Below are positions 32,084 through 40,362 of a stretch of 48,076 nt of DNA, one piece after another (position 1 is the first letter of the stretch; each line of letters opens with the position of its first letter). Made by a program: the position numbers and the translations under genes. The stretch covers positions 1-48,076 of the forward strand of contig NZ_WBMR01000057.1 of assembly GCF_008923365.1 (NCBI RefSeq), in the 5' to 3' direction. This DNA comes from Actinomadura montaniterrae (lineage in GTDB: Bacteria > Actinomycetota > Actinomycetes > Streptosporangiales > Streptosporangiaceae). The notes beneath the pieces were generated by a model, which saw nothing but the letters and a program-made list of their open reading frames with translations, was not told the origin of the DNA and did no database searches.

Positions 32084-33645
32084 GTCGGGTGGCGATCAAG
32101 CGCGCACTGATCAGCGTGTACGACAAGACCGGGCTGGAGGAGCTGGCCCGGGGCCTGCACGAGGCCGGGGTGGAGATCGTCTCCACCGGGTCCACGGCGG
32201 GCCGGATCTCCGCCGCCGGGGTGCCGGTGATGAAGGTGGAGAAGCTCACCGGGTTCCCCGAGTGCCTGGACGGCCGCGTCAAGACCCTGCACCCGAAGGT
32301 GCACGCCGGCCTGCTCGCCGACCGGCGCAAGGACGACCACCTGCAGCAGCTCGACGACCTGCACGTCGAGCCGTTCGACCTGGCCGTGGTGAACCTGTAC
32401 CCGTTCGCCGCGACCGTCGCGTCCGGCGCCGGGCCCGACGAGTGCGTCGAGCAGATCGACATCGGCGGCCCGACGATGGTCCGCGCCGCCGCGAAGAACC
32501 ACGCGTCCGTCGCCGTCGTCGTCGACCCGTCCGCGTACGGGGACGTCCTCGACGCGGTGAAGGCGGGCGGTTTCACGCTGGAGCAGCGCCGCCGCCTCGC
32601 CGCCCTCGCCTTCAAGCACACCGCGTCGTACGACGTCGCCGTGGCGTCCTGGTTCGCGAGCGAGTACGCGCCCGACGAGCAGGCCGCCGAGACGCAGTGG
32701 CCCGACTTCATCGGCGCCACGTGGGAGCGGTCGAACGCGCTGCGGTACGGCGAGAACCCGCACCAGCGCGCCGCCCTCTACCGGGTGCCGGGCGAGACGG
32801 GCCTCGCGGGCGCCGAGCAGATCTACGGCAAGGAGATGTCCTACAACAACTACGTGGACACCGACGCCGCCCGCCGCGCCGCCTACGACTTCACCGACCC
32901 CTGCGTCGCGATCATCAAGCACGCCAACCCGTGCGGCATCGCGGTCGGCGCCGACATCGCCGAGGCGCACCGGCTCGCCCTCGAATGCGACCCCGCGTCC
33001 GCCTACGGCGGCGTGATCGCCGCGAACCGGCCGGTCACCGCCGCGATGGCGGAGCAGATCACCGGCAGCTTCGCCGAAGTCGTCGTCGCCCCGTCCTTCG
33101 AGGACGAGGCCGTCACCGTGCTGAAGAACCGGTTCAAGAACACTCGGCTGCTGATCTGCCCGGACGCCCCCGGCGGCGCCACCGAGTCCCGCCGGATCGA
33201 CGGCGGGCTGCTCGTGCAGACCGTCGACCGGGTCGACGCGCCCGGCGACGACCCGTCCGGCTGGGACCTCGCCTGCGGCGACGCCGCCGACGAGGACACC
33301 CTCCGCGACCTCGCGTTCGCCTGGCGGGCCGTCCGCGCCGTCAAGTCCAACGCGATCCTGCTGGCGTCCGGCGGCGCCACCGTCGGCGTCGGCATGGGCC
33401 AGGTCAACCGGGTCGACTCGGCCCGCCTCGCGGTCGCCCGCGCGGGCGAGGAGCGGGCGCGCGGCTCGGTCGCCGCGTCCGACGCGTTCTTCCCGTTCCC
33501 GGACGGCCTCGAAGTGCTGATCGAGGCCGGCGTCAAGGCCGTCGTCCAGCCGGGCGGCTCGATCCGCGACGAGCTGGCGATCGAGACCGCGAAGAAGGCC
33601 GGCATCACCATGTACTTCACCGGCACGCGGCACTTCTTCCACTGA
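32080..33645 (+). CDS. purH: Bifunctional AICAR formyltransferase / IMP cyclohydrolase
   Basis: 521 residues. It catalyses the last two steps of IMP synthesis, again using 10-formyltetrahydrofolate. The N-terminal MGS-like cyclohydrolase domain runs to about residue 195 (RALISVYDKTGLEELA, STGSTAGRI, DGRVKTLHPKVHAGLL). The C-terminal transformylase shows LRYGENPHQRAALY, KEMSYNNYVDTDAA, the catalytic Lys-His in IIKHANPCG, and the end FFPFPDGLEVLIEAG. The GTG start overlaps the purN stop behind GAGGGGAG. AICAR/ZMP, its substrate, is the ligand of the riboswitch found before folD downstream. Confidence 0.97.
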   Translation: MSRVAIKRALISVYDKTGLEELARGLHEAGVEIVSTGSTAGRISAAGVPVMKVEKLTGFPECLDGRVKTLHPKVHAGLLADRRKDDHLQQLDDLHVEPFDLAVVNLYPFAATVASGAGPDECVEQIDIGGPTMVRAAAKNHASVAVVVDPSAYGDVLDAVKAGGFTLEQRRRLAALAFKHTASYDVAVASWFASEYAPDEQAAETQWPDFIGATWERSNALRYGENPHQRAALYRVPGETGLAGAEQIYGKEMSYNNYVDTDAARRAAYDFTDPCVAIIKHANPCGIAVGADIAEAHRLALECDPASAYGGVIAANRPVTAAMAEQITGSFAEVVVAPSFEDEAVTVLKNRFKNTRLLICPDAPGGATESRRIDGGLLVQTVDRVDAPGDDPSGWDLACGDAADEDTLRDLAFAWRAVRAVKSNAILLASGGATVGVGMGQVNRVDSARLAVARAGEERARGSVAASDAFFPFPDGLEVLIEAGVKAVVQPGGSIRDELAIETAKKAGITMYFTGTRHFFH

Positions 33646-33660
33646 TCGGAACGGTCCGGG

Positions 33661-33689
33661 CCCGGCGCGACGTCCACCGTCGCGCCGGG
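33661..33689 (+). terminator. Terminator of purNH
   Basis: CCCGGCGCGACG (33661-33672) pairs perfectly with 33678-33689 around TCCAC, 15 bases after the purH stop. No U tract. Confidence 0.75.
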
Positions 33690-33739
33690 GGCCGGGGGTG
33701 GGACCCGGACCCCCCGGGGCCATGCATCCCACCCGCCGG

Positions 33740-33776
33740 CCCCCCCCGGCCCGGGCGCCCCCCCCCCCCCCCCCCC
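33740..33776. repeat. Long cytosine homopolymers (C8 and C19)
   Basis: Eight C (33740-33747) and then nineteen C (33758-33776) stand between the purNH terminator and a small membrane gene. On the other strand these are G runs that could form quadruplex structures. The C19 run is far beyond chance even at this base composition. It does not lie in a gene. Confidence 0.9.
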
Positions 33777-33879
33777 GGGCCCGGACTTTGCACCCTTCAT
33801 CCGCAGGTAGCCTCTGGCTGGCCGCGCCCCCCTGGAACGTCCCGACCCCCGGCGCGATCGCCCGCCGAGGGAGGCGCAC

Positions 33880-34056
33880 ATGGACTCGCTGACGACCTTC
33901 CTGGTCGCCCATGTCGGCCAGGCCGACGCGCTGCTGATGGAGTCGCGGCAGGTCATCGGGCTCGTCGCGGCGGTGCTCGCCGCGATGCTCGCCGGGCAGC
34001 TCGGCTGGCACGGCACCGACCGGCTCCTCGCCCGCCGCGAGCGCGCCGACGACTAG
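33880..34056 (+). CDS. 58-residue single-pass membrane protein
   Basis: A short gene with a strong ribosome site (AGGGAGG, five bases from the ATG). The protein reads MDSLTTFLVAHVGQADALLM, then a hydrophobic helix (about 24-42, VIGLVAAVLAAMLAGQLGW) and a charged end (LLARRERADD). No family recognised. It stands alone between the purNH terminator and the convergent acetyltransferase gene. Its own upstream region contains the C19 tract. Likely real because start signal, coding bias and membrane helix agree. Confidence 0.6.
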   Translation: MDSLTTFLVAHVGQADALLMESRQVIGLVAAVLAAMLAGQLGWHGTDRLLARRERADD

Positions 34057-34086
34057 CCCGGCCCGACCCCCATCACCGGGCAGGGG

Positions 34087-34680
34087 CTAGCGCAGCTTCG
34101 CGCGCAGCGCCTTGGACGCCTCCGGCCAGTCGTCGTCGGTCATCGCGTAGGCGGCGGTGTCGCGGATCGACCCGTCCGCGAGGACGCGGTGCTTGCGGTG
34201 GATCCCCTCGAACGACGCGCCGAGCCGCTCGATCGCCGCACGCGACCGCTCGTTGCGGATGTGGGTGTGCCATCCCACGCGGATCGCCCCCAGGTCGTCG
34301 AAGGCCCGCTGGAGCAGCAGCAGCTTCGACTCGGTGTTGAACCCGGTCCGCTGCCAGCGCGCGCCCAGCCAGGTGTGCCCGATGCACAGCCCCCGGTCAT
34401 GCGGCGCGATCTCGTAGTACGACGTGCTCCCCGCGACCTCTCCCGTCGCCACGTCGACCTGCGCCCACGGCAGCCGGAGACCGCGCTCGCACCCGTCCCG
34501 CGCCTTCTCCACCCAGCCGCGCATGGCGTCCACGCTCGCCGGCTGGTGCTCGCTCTTCCACGTCCAGATCGACGGCTCCTTCGACGCCTCGAACAGCCCG
34601 TCGACATGGTCGAGGGAAAGGGGCTCAAGACGCACATAACGCCCGGTCAGCACCGGGCGGTCAAACCACTCGTCGCTCAT
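34087..34680 (-). CDS. GNAT acetyltransferase (RimJ/RimL-like)
   Basis: 197 residues. The pattern GRYVRLEPLSLDHVDGLFEA at the start, then IGHTWLGARWQRTGFNTESK (acetyl-CoA loop region) and GWHTHIRNERSRAAIERLGA, is that of RimJ/RimL-type N-acetyltransferases. The substrate is unknown. ATG 34680 has no Shine-Dalgarno sequence, but TAGCGT lies seven bases upstream as a possible -10, so a leaderless message is plausible. It is convergent with the small membrane protein and divergent from folD. Confidence 0.88.
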   Translation of the reverse strand: MSDEWFDRPVLTGRYVRLEPLSLDHVDGLFEASKEPSIWTWKSEHQPASVDAMRGWVEKARDGCERGLRLPWAQVDVATGEVAGSTSYYEIAPHDRGLCIGHTWLGARWQRTGFNTESKLLLLQRAFDDLGAIRVGWHTHIRNERSRAAIERLGASFEGIHRKHRVLADGSIRDTAAYAMTDDDWPEASKALRAKLR

Positions 34681-34776
34681 GGCGTCCACGCTAGGGCGGG
34701 CCGCTGAGCGCCCGGCAGGGCCACTTCACGGCGATTTCCGCGAGCCACTCGCCGCCCCCGGGGCGGCTACCATGGG

Positions 34777-34856
34777 GTTTCGACGCGACTGGCGCGGTCA
34801 AGGTGGATCACCACCGGGGAGCGAACGACAGTCCGGACACCGCGCGCCTGGGTGGA
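34777..34856 (+). promoter_or_regulatory. ZTP (pfl-type) riboswitch in the folD leader
   Basis: The sequence shows the ZTP riboswitch hallmarks in order: GACTGGCG (34787-34794), a hairpin GGTGG-ATCA-CCACC (34802-34815), directly GGGGAGCGA (34816-34824), and after a variable linker the pseudoknot part CGCGCCTGGGT (34843-34853). P1 can form between GTTTCG (34777-34782) and CGAAC (34822-34826). A hairpin follows at about 34857-34881 (GGGAC...GTCCC with a CGAGC/GCTCG top), just before GGAGG and the folD ATG, probably the expression platform. ZTP/ZMP binding signals a lack of 10-formyltetrahydrofolate and should turn folD on. Confidence 0.88.
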
Positions 34857-34906
34857 CGGGACCTCGAGCCGGGCTCGGTCCCTGGCGAGACACCGCGGAG
34901 GCATGC

Positions 34907-35755
34907 ATGACCGCACAGATTCTGGACGGCAAGGCGCTGGCCGCCGAGATCCGCTCCGACCTCAAGCGCCGCGTCGAGGCGCTCCGCGACCGCGGCGTGT
35001 CCGTGGGGCTCGGCACCGTGCTGGTCGGCGACGACCCCGGCAGCCACTCCTACGTCAACATGAAGCACCGCGACTGCGCCGAGGTCGGGATCGAGAGCAT
35101 CCGCCGCGACCTGCCCGAGACCGCGTCCCAGGCGGACGTCGAGCAGGCCGTCGCCGAGCTCAACGCCGACCCCGCCTGCACCGGCTACATCGTCCAGCTC
35201 CCGCTCCCCAAGGGCCTGGACGAGCAGCGCGTCCTGGAGCTGATCGACCCCGCCAAGGACGCCGACGGCCTGCACCCGACCAACCTCGGACGGCTCGTCC
35301 TGATGCAGCCCGGCCCGCTGCCCTGCACCCCGAAGGGCATCATCGAGCTGCTCCGCCACTACGACGTCCCGCTCAAGGGCGCCGAGGTCACCGTCGTCGG
35401 CCGCGGCATCACCGTCGGCCGGTCCCTCGGCCTGCTGCTCACGCGCCGTAGCGAGAACGCCACCGTCACCCTCTGCCACACCGCCACCCGCGACCTCGCC
35501 GCGCACACACGGAACGCCGACATCGTGGTCGCCGCCGCCGGCGTCCCCGGCCTGATCACCGCCGGGATGGTCAAGCCCGGCGCCGCCGTCCTGGACGTCG
35601 GCGTCTCCCGCGTCGACGGCAAGCTGACCGGCGACGTCGCCGCCGACGTCCGCGACGTCGCCGGCTGGGTCGCGCCGAACCCCGGCGGCGTCGGCCCCAT
35701 GACCCGCGCGATGCTGCTGCAGAACGTCGTCGAGGCCGCCGAGCAGTCCGCCTGA
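34907..35755 (+). CDS. folD: Methylenetetrahydrofolate dehydrogenase/cyclohydrolase
   Basis: 282 residues. It oxidises 5,10-methylene-THF with NADP and hydrolyses the product to 10-formyl-THF, the donor used by PurN and PurH encoded just upstream. Motifs: SYVNMKHRDCAEVGI with the catalytic Lys53, YIVQLPLPKGL, PAKDADGLHPTNLG, and the dinucleotide loop VVGRGITVGRSLGLLL, followed by PNPGGVGPMTRAMLL. GGAGG is five bases from ATG 34907. Expression is very probably controlled by the ZTP riboswitch in its leader. Confidence 0.97.
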   Translation: MTAQILDGKALAAEIRSDLKRRVEALRDRGVSVGLGTVLVGDDPGSHSYVNMKHRDCAEVGIESIRRDLPETASQADVEQAVAELNADPACTGYIVQLPLPKGLDEQRVLELIDPAKDADGLHPTNLGRLVLMQPGPLPCTPKGIIELLRHYDVPLKGAEVTVVGRGITVGRSLGLLLTRRSENATVTLCHTATRDLAAHTRNADIVVAAAGVPGLITAGMVKPGAAVLDVGVSRVDGKLTGDVAADVRDVAGWVAPNPGGVGPMTRAMLLQNVVEAAEQSA

Positions 35756-35820
35756 CCGGCGCCTGGAACGGAGCGCCGGCGGAGCGGAAGGCGTCGGCCA
35801 GGCGTGCTCTTGCCGGGGGT

Positions 35821-35907
35821 GTGGGGGGTCGTCCCCCCACCTCGATACTGACCCGGCCCCCGGACATGCGTGAGGGCCGCCACCGACACCCTTGGTGGCG
35901 GCCCCTC
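35821..35907. terminator. Two hairpins between folD and the convergent FHA gene
   Basis: GTGGGGGG-TCGT-CCCCCCAC (35821-35840) is a perfect 8-bp hairpin. GAGGGCCGCCACC (35872-35884) pairs with 35894-35907 with one bulge. They can stop transcription from both sides. The rest of the gap up to 36053 shows nothing I can name. Confidence 0.7.
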
Positions 35908-36053
35908 CGCACTACTCGGAGAGCCCGGTCCGGCCGCCGCCCGGACGGAGCCGCGCCGTCACTTGCGCGACCCCGCTCGGGCGGGCCTGGCGATCGCCCT
36001 CATTGCGCTGCCGGTAAGGGCGACCGCACGTCCGGCCCGGCCGGTCCGGCATC

Positions 36054-36794
36054 TCAGCTGGCCCGGCGGCTCGCCGCGGTGTGCGCGGCGCGGGCCGGGC
36101 CCGCCGGATGGCCGGGGCCGTGTCCAGGCGACCCCGGCCTGCGCGCCTCCGCCGGGCTCCGCATGCCCGGTGGACGCCCGTCGATCGGGGCCCGGCCCTG
36201 CTGCGGCACGTGCACCGGCGGCAGCGGCCGGACGAGGCCCATCGCGATGACCTCGTTGGCCAGCCGGGTGCGCCGGTTGGCGCCCTCCGGGATCCGGAAC
36301 TTCTGGTAGAGCCGCAGCAGGTGCTGCTTCACCGCGGCCTCGGTCACCACCAGCTCTCCCGCGATGTCGCGCGCCGTGGCGGGGGCCACGAACGCCTCGT
36401 CGGACAGGGCGGGACGGCACAGCGCGGTCAGCACGTCGACCTCGCGGCGGGTGAGCTCGGGGGCGACGGCACGCCGCAGCTCGACGTCCGGGTCGACCTC
36501 CTCACGGGGGATGCCCCCCATCCGGCAGCGCGCCGTGCCGAAGCTCACGACGTCACCGTCCTCCAGCACACGGCGGGCGATCGGCCGGCCGTTGACACGG
36601 GTCCCGTTGCGGGACAGGCCCATGTCGACGACGTAGACGTACGGGCCGCGCCGCACGATCTCGGCGTGCAAACGGGACACACTCGGGTCGTCGAGGCGGA
36701 TGTCGACTCCTCTCCCTCTCCCGACCGTCGTTACGTCGGGGCGCAGCGGCACCACCAGCCCGCTGTCCTCGATCCGCATGAACGGCCCCTCCAC
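36054..36794 (-). CDS. FHA-domain protein with C-terminal LuxR-like HTH
   Basis: 246 residues. The FHA domain is at about 20-90 (VTTVGRGRGVDIRLDDPSVS, RLHAEI, GLSRNGTRVNGRPI) and has the phosphothreonine-binding Arg, Ser and Asn. A helix-turn-helix region at about 113-175 (LTRREVDVLTALCRP, ATARDIAGELVVTEAAVKQH, LLRLYQKFRIP) resembles a LuxR/GerE or SARP-like DNA-binding domain. The last 50 residues are Pro/Gly/Ala-rich. It looks like a regulator that responds to Ser/Thr-kinase phosphorylation. Both GTG 36794 (GGGAGG upstream) and ATG 36779 (GGAGGGG upstream) are well placed. Confidence 0.85.
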   Translation of the reverse strand: MEGPFMRIEDSGLVVPLRPDVTTVGRGRGVDIRLDDPSVSRLHAEIVRRGPYVYVVDMGLSRNGTRVNGRPIARRVLEDGDVVSFGTARCRMGGIPREEVDPDVELRRAVAPELTRREVDVLTALCRPALSDEAFVAPATARDIAGELVVTEAAVKQHLLRLYQKFRIPEGANRRTRLANEVIAMGLVRPLPPVHVPQQGRAPIDGRPPGMRSPAEARRPGSPGHGPGHPAGPARAAHTAASRRAS

Positions 36795-36828
36795 GGCAGT
36801 CCTCCCAGCTAGTTAGCGACCCCTGTCT

Positions 36829-36843
36829 GCCGGGTTACCCGGC
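36829..36843. promoter_or_regulatory. 15-bp perfect palindrome upstream of the FHA-HTH gene
   Basis: GCCGGGTTACCCGGC has 7-bp arms around one base and lies 35 bases upstream of the GTG start. It could be the site of the FHA-HTH protein itself. The rest of the region to 37076 is GC-rich with a doubled CGCCGCGATGTCG and no other clear signal. Confidence 0.4.
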
Positions 36844-37076
36844 CGGACCCCCGCCACACCCTCCTACTGGCGAGTAGCACCGATGGCGCAAGGCATTCGG
36901 GGCTCTTCGCCACCAGCCGGACCGGGTGCGTTTCCGTCGCCGGCGCACAAGTCCGGCCGCCGATCCGGAGGAACGATCACCGGACCCCTCACCCGCCGCC
37001 GAACCGGCCGCCCCGCCGCGCCGCGATGTCGCGCCGCGATGTCGTGCCACCCGCCGATCGGCATTACCGTGGACCC

Positions 37077-37505
37077 ATGAGCACGCAGGTGCACCGGCGC
37101 CGGCGCAGGGCGCCGCGCGGCAAGAGCGCCGCCCCGCAGTGGCTCGCGCGGCTGCCGTACCTCATCGTGCTCAGCGGCGTCGGCGGCGGCCTCGCGCTCT
37201 GCGCCCTCAACTACTTCCGCAAGGGCTCCGGCCTGATGGCGGCCGCGCTGCTGTTCGGCGCGCTCGCCCGGCTGCTGCTGCCGGAGTCCCAGCTCGGCCT
37301 GCTCGCCGTCCGCAGCCGCCAGATCGACTGCTGGACGCTCGTCATCCTCGGCGAGATGGTCGCGTTCGTCGCGCTCAGCATCCCCCCGATGAACAAGACC
37401 GGGCTCATCGGCGCCGGCGCGTTCGGGGTGCTGATCGCCCTGGTCATGGCGGTCCGCGGGGTGCGGCTGCTGCTCGTCCGGCGCCGGGACGGTTCGCCCG
37501 GCTAA
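37077..37505 (+). CDS. DUF3017 family membrane protein
   Basis: 142 residues. A very basic start (VHRRRRRAPRGKSA) is followed by membrane helices at about 25-45, 51-66, 83-103 and 109-130. DUF3017 proteins are small membrane proteins of unknown function, often found between folD and mdh in actinomycetes, as here. ATG 37077 has no ribosome site, but TACCGT (37065-37070) stands seven bases upstream as a -10, so translation is probably leaderless. Confidence 0.85.
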   Translation: MSTQVHRRRRRAPRGKSAAPQWLARLPYLIVLSGVGGGLALCALNYFRKGSGLMAAALLFGALARLLLPESQLGLLAVRSRQIDCWTLVILGEMVAFVALSIPPMNKTGLIGAGAFGVLIALVMAVRGVRLLLVRRRDGSPG

Positions 37506-37581
37506 CGATGTTTCCGCAGGTCGGCGGGGGTGCGGCCGGTCTCGCCAGGAGCCCAGGTCTAGACCGCGTCCGGGCCTCGGC

Positions 37582-37587
37582 TAGCCT
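37582..37587 (+). promoter_or_regulatory. Candidate -10 of icd
   Basis: TAGCCT fits the -10 pattern seen at sucC, purN and mdh. The predicted start is about 50 bases before the icd ATG. Confidence 0.35.
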
Positions 37588-37644
37588 TGCCAGTTGAGCC
37601 TTACAAGGACTGCTGGCCAGGTGTAGGAAAGGGACAGCAACAGC

Positions 37645-38862
37645 ATGCCCAAGATCAAAGTAGCGGGCCCGGTCGTCGAACTCGACGGCGACGAAATGAC
37701 GCGGATCATCTGGAAATTCATCAAGGACCAGCTGATCCTGCCCTATCTCGACGTGGACCTGAAGTACTACGACCTGGGAATCGAGCACCGTGACGCCACG
37801 GACGACCAGGTCACCATCGACGCCGCGAACGCCATCGCCGAGCACGGCGTCGGCGTCAAGTGCGCCACCATCACCCCCGACGAGGCGCGCGTCGAAGAGT
37901 TCGGCCTGAAGAAGATGTGGCGTTCCCCCAATGGAACGATCCGCAACATCCTCGGCGGCGTGATCTTCCGCGAGCCCATCGTGGTGTCGAACATCCCCCG
38001 CCTGGTCCCGGGCTGGACCAAGCCGATCATCATCGGCCGCCACGCCCACGGCGACCAGTACAAGGCGACCGACTTCGTGGTCCCCGGCCCCGGCAAGGTG
38101 ACGATCACCTACACGCCCGACGACGAGGGCGAGCCGATGGAGTTCGAGATCGCCTCCTTCCCGGGCGGCGGCGTCGCCATGGGCATGTACAACTTCGACG
38201 ACTCGATCCGCGACTTCGCCCGGACGAGCATGCGGTACGCGCTGAGCCGCGAGATGCCGCTGTACATGTCGACGAAGAACACGATCCTCAAGGCCTACGA
38301 CGGCCGGTTCAAGGACCTCTTCCAGGAGATCTACGAGACCGAGTTCAAGGCCGAGTTCGAGGCCAAGGGCCTCACCTACGAGCACCGGCTCATCGACGAC
38401 ATGGTCGCCGCCGCGCTCAAGTGGGAGGGCGGCTTCGTCTGGGCCGCCAAGAACTACGACGGCGACGTGCAGTCCGACACCCTCGCGCAGGGCTTCGGCT
38501 CGCTCGGCCTGATGACCTCCGTCCTCATGACGCCCGACGGCAGGACCGTCGAGGCCGAGGCCGCGCACGGCACGGTGACCCGGCACTACCGGCAGCACCA
38601 GCAGGGCAAGCCGACGTCGACCAACCCGATCGCGTCGATCTTCGCCTGGACCCGCGGCCTCGAGCACCGCGGCAAGCTCGACGGCCAGCCCGAGGTCATC
38701 GACTTCGCGCGCAAGCTGGAGGCCGTCTGCGTCGAGACCGTCGAGTCCGGCCAGATGACCAAGGACTTGGCGTTGTTGGTGGGCGGGGACACCCCCTGGC
38801 TGACCACGCAGGGCTTCCTGGAGGCGCTCGACACCAACCTCCAGAAGAAGATCAACGCCTGA
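37645..38862 (+). CDS. icd: NADP-dependent isocitrate dehydrogenase (homodimeric type)
   Basis: 405 residues. It converts isocitrate to 2-oxoglutarate with NADPH formation. It belongs to the eukaryote-like subfamily II (ELDGDEMTRIIWKFIKDQLI at the N-terminus; ATITPDEARVEEF; WRSPNGTIRNILGG, the substrate Ser-Asn loop; YDGRFKDLFQEIYE). The catalytic Tyr and Lys follow in MSTKNTILKAYDGR and the Asp in RLIDDMVAA, then AAHGTVTRHYRQHQ as the nucleotide site. GAAAGGGA lies 11 bases from the ATG, a long spacing. Confidence 0.97.
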   Translation: MPKIKVAGPVVELDGDEMTRIIWKFIKDQLILPYLDVDLKYYDLGIEHRDATDDQVTIDAANAIAEHGVGVKCATITPDEARVEEFGLKKMWRSPNGTIRNILGGVIFREPIVVSNIPRLVPGWTKPIIIGRHAHGDQYKATDFVVPGPGKVTITYTPDDEGEPMEFEIASFPGGGVAMGMYNFDDSIRDFARTSMRYALSREMPLYMSTKNTILKAYDGRFKDLFQEIYETEFKAEFEAKGLTYEHRLIDDMVAAALKWEGGFVWAAKNYDGDVQSDTLAQGFGSLGLMTSVLMTPDGRTVEAEAAHGTVTRHYRQHQQGKPTSTNPIASIFAWTRGLEHRGKLDGQPEVIDFARKLEAVCVETVESGQMTKDLALLVGGDTPWLTTQGFLEALDTNLQKKINA

Positions 38863-38881
38863 CCAGCATGATCTGACTGTT

Positions 38882-38899
38882 AGCATTCATTTGAATGCT
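38882..38899. promoter_or_regulatory. AT-rich perfect palindrome after icd
   Basis: AGCATTCA-TT-TGAATGCT has 8-bp arms and is strikingly AT-rich for this genome. It starts 20 bases past the icd stop and overlaps the first five bases of the CRISPR-like repeat. It could be a leader element, a protein site or a scar. Confidence 0.6.
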
Positions 38900-38984
38900 C
38901 CCCGCGCATGCGGGGATGGTCCCGACCTTGCGCTGCTCGTCGGGGACGACACACCGTGCTCCCCGCGCACGCGGGGTTGAGGAG
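38895..38984. CRISPR. Orphan two-repeat, one-spacer CRISPR (type I-E pattern)
   Basis: Repeat 1 (38895-38923, 29 bases) begins ATGCTCCCCGCGCATGCGGG and ends in GATGGTCCC. Repeat 2 (38956-38984) begins GTGCTCCCCGCGCACGCGGG but loses the 3' part, as terminal repeats often do. The spacer between them (38924-38955) is exactly 32 bases, the type I-E length. Both repeats can form the CCCCGC/GCGGGG hairpin. The repeat is close to the I-E consensus of actinomycetes (GTGCTCCCCGCGC...GGATG). No cas gene is in the window. Orientation is by the degenerate repeat lying on the right. Confidence 0.7.
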
Positions 38985-38988
38985 TCGG

Positions 38989-39041
38989 CCCCGCTTCGGC
39001 GGGGGTGAGGCCGTCCCGGGTTCGTCCCGGGGCGGCCTTTT
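38989..39041 (+). terminator. Terminator region downstream of icd
   Basis: A small hairpin CCCCGC-TTCG-GCGGGG (38989-39004) is followed by a strong intrinsic terminator. Its 13-bp stem 39008-39020 with 39026-39038 (one G-T pair) ends in TTTT. Together with the CRISPR and palindrome it fills the 376-base gap between icd and mdh; the remainder to 39238 holds the mdh promoter and leader, where I see no further structure. Confidence 0.85.
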
Positions 39042-39106
39042 GCGTTCGCGGGGTGTGAACCATGCCGGGGCGGGCACCTGGCGCATGACGGGCGGGCGGC
39101 GCGCGA

Positions 39107-39112
39107 TAGCCT
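39107..39112 (+). promoter_or_regulatory. Candidate -10 of mdh
   Basis: TAGCCT with ATGACG (39085-39090) as a possible -35 at a 16-base spacing. It predicts a leader of about 120 bases. Confidence 0.4.
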
Positions 39113-39238
39113 GACGTCGGAAATATCTCGACGGCGAGAGAACCCGTGCGGCGGGACCGGTTCCCCGGGCGCTCTTCGGCGGTCGGGTTCGAAGGATGGC
39201 CGCCTGAGCCCCGTCAGGTCACAGCAGGAGAAGGACGC

Positions 39239-40228
<990 letters not shown>

Positions 40229-40251
40229 CCGGCCGTACCCGTACGCACCGG

Positions 40252-40282
40252 CGAGCCCCGGACCTTCGCGGTCCGGGGCTCG
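40252..40282 (+). terminator. Terminator of mdh
   Basis: A perfect 13-bp stem, CGAGCCCCGGACC (40252-40264) with 40270-40282, and a TTCGC loop, 23 bases after the stop. Confidence 0.85.
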
Positions 40283-40362
40283 TTCGCGTCGAAATTCCCG
40301 CGAACGTGTCGGCACCGGTCGTTAGGGTGTGATCGCTTCGAAGGCGACGGGGAGGGACGCGG

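Noticed and set aside
33740..33776. C tract as a phase-variable coding switch
   Set aside because: The tract is not inside a gene, so only an effect on expression remains possible.
38882..38984. Insertion-sequence remnant at the icd-mdh gap
   Set aside because: The inverted repeat does not flank a transposase fragment and no target duplication is visible; the 29-32-29 spacing fits CRISPR better.
38880..39086. 68-codon minus-strand frame containing HPRMRGEH
   Set aside because: This peptide is the translation of type I-E CRISPR repeats and is a known source of false proteins.
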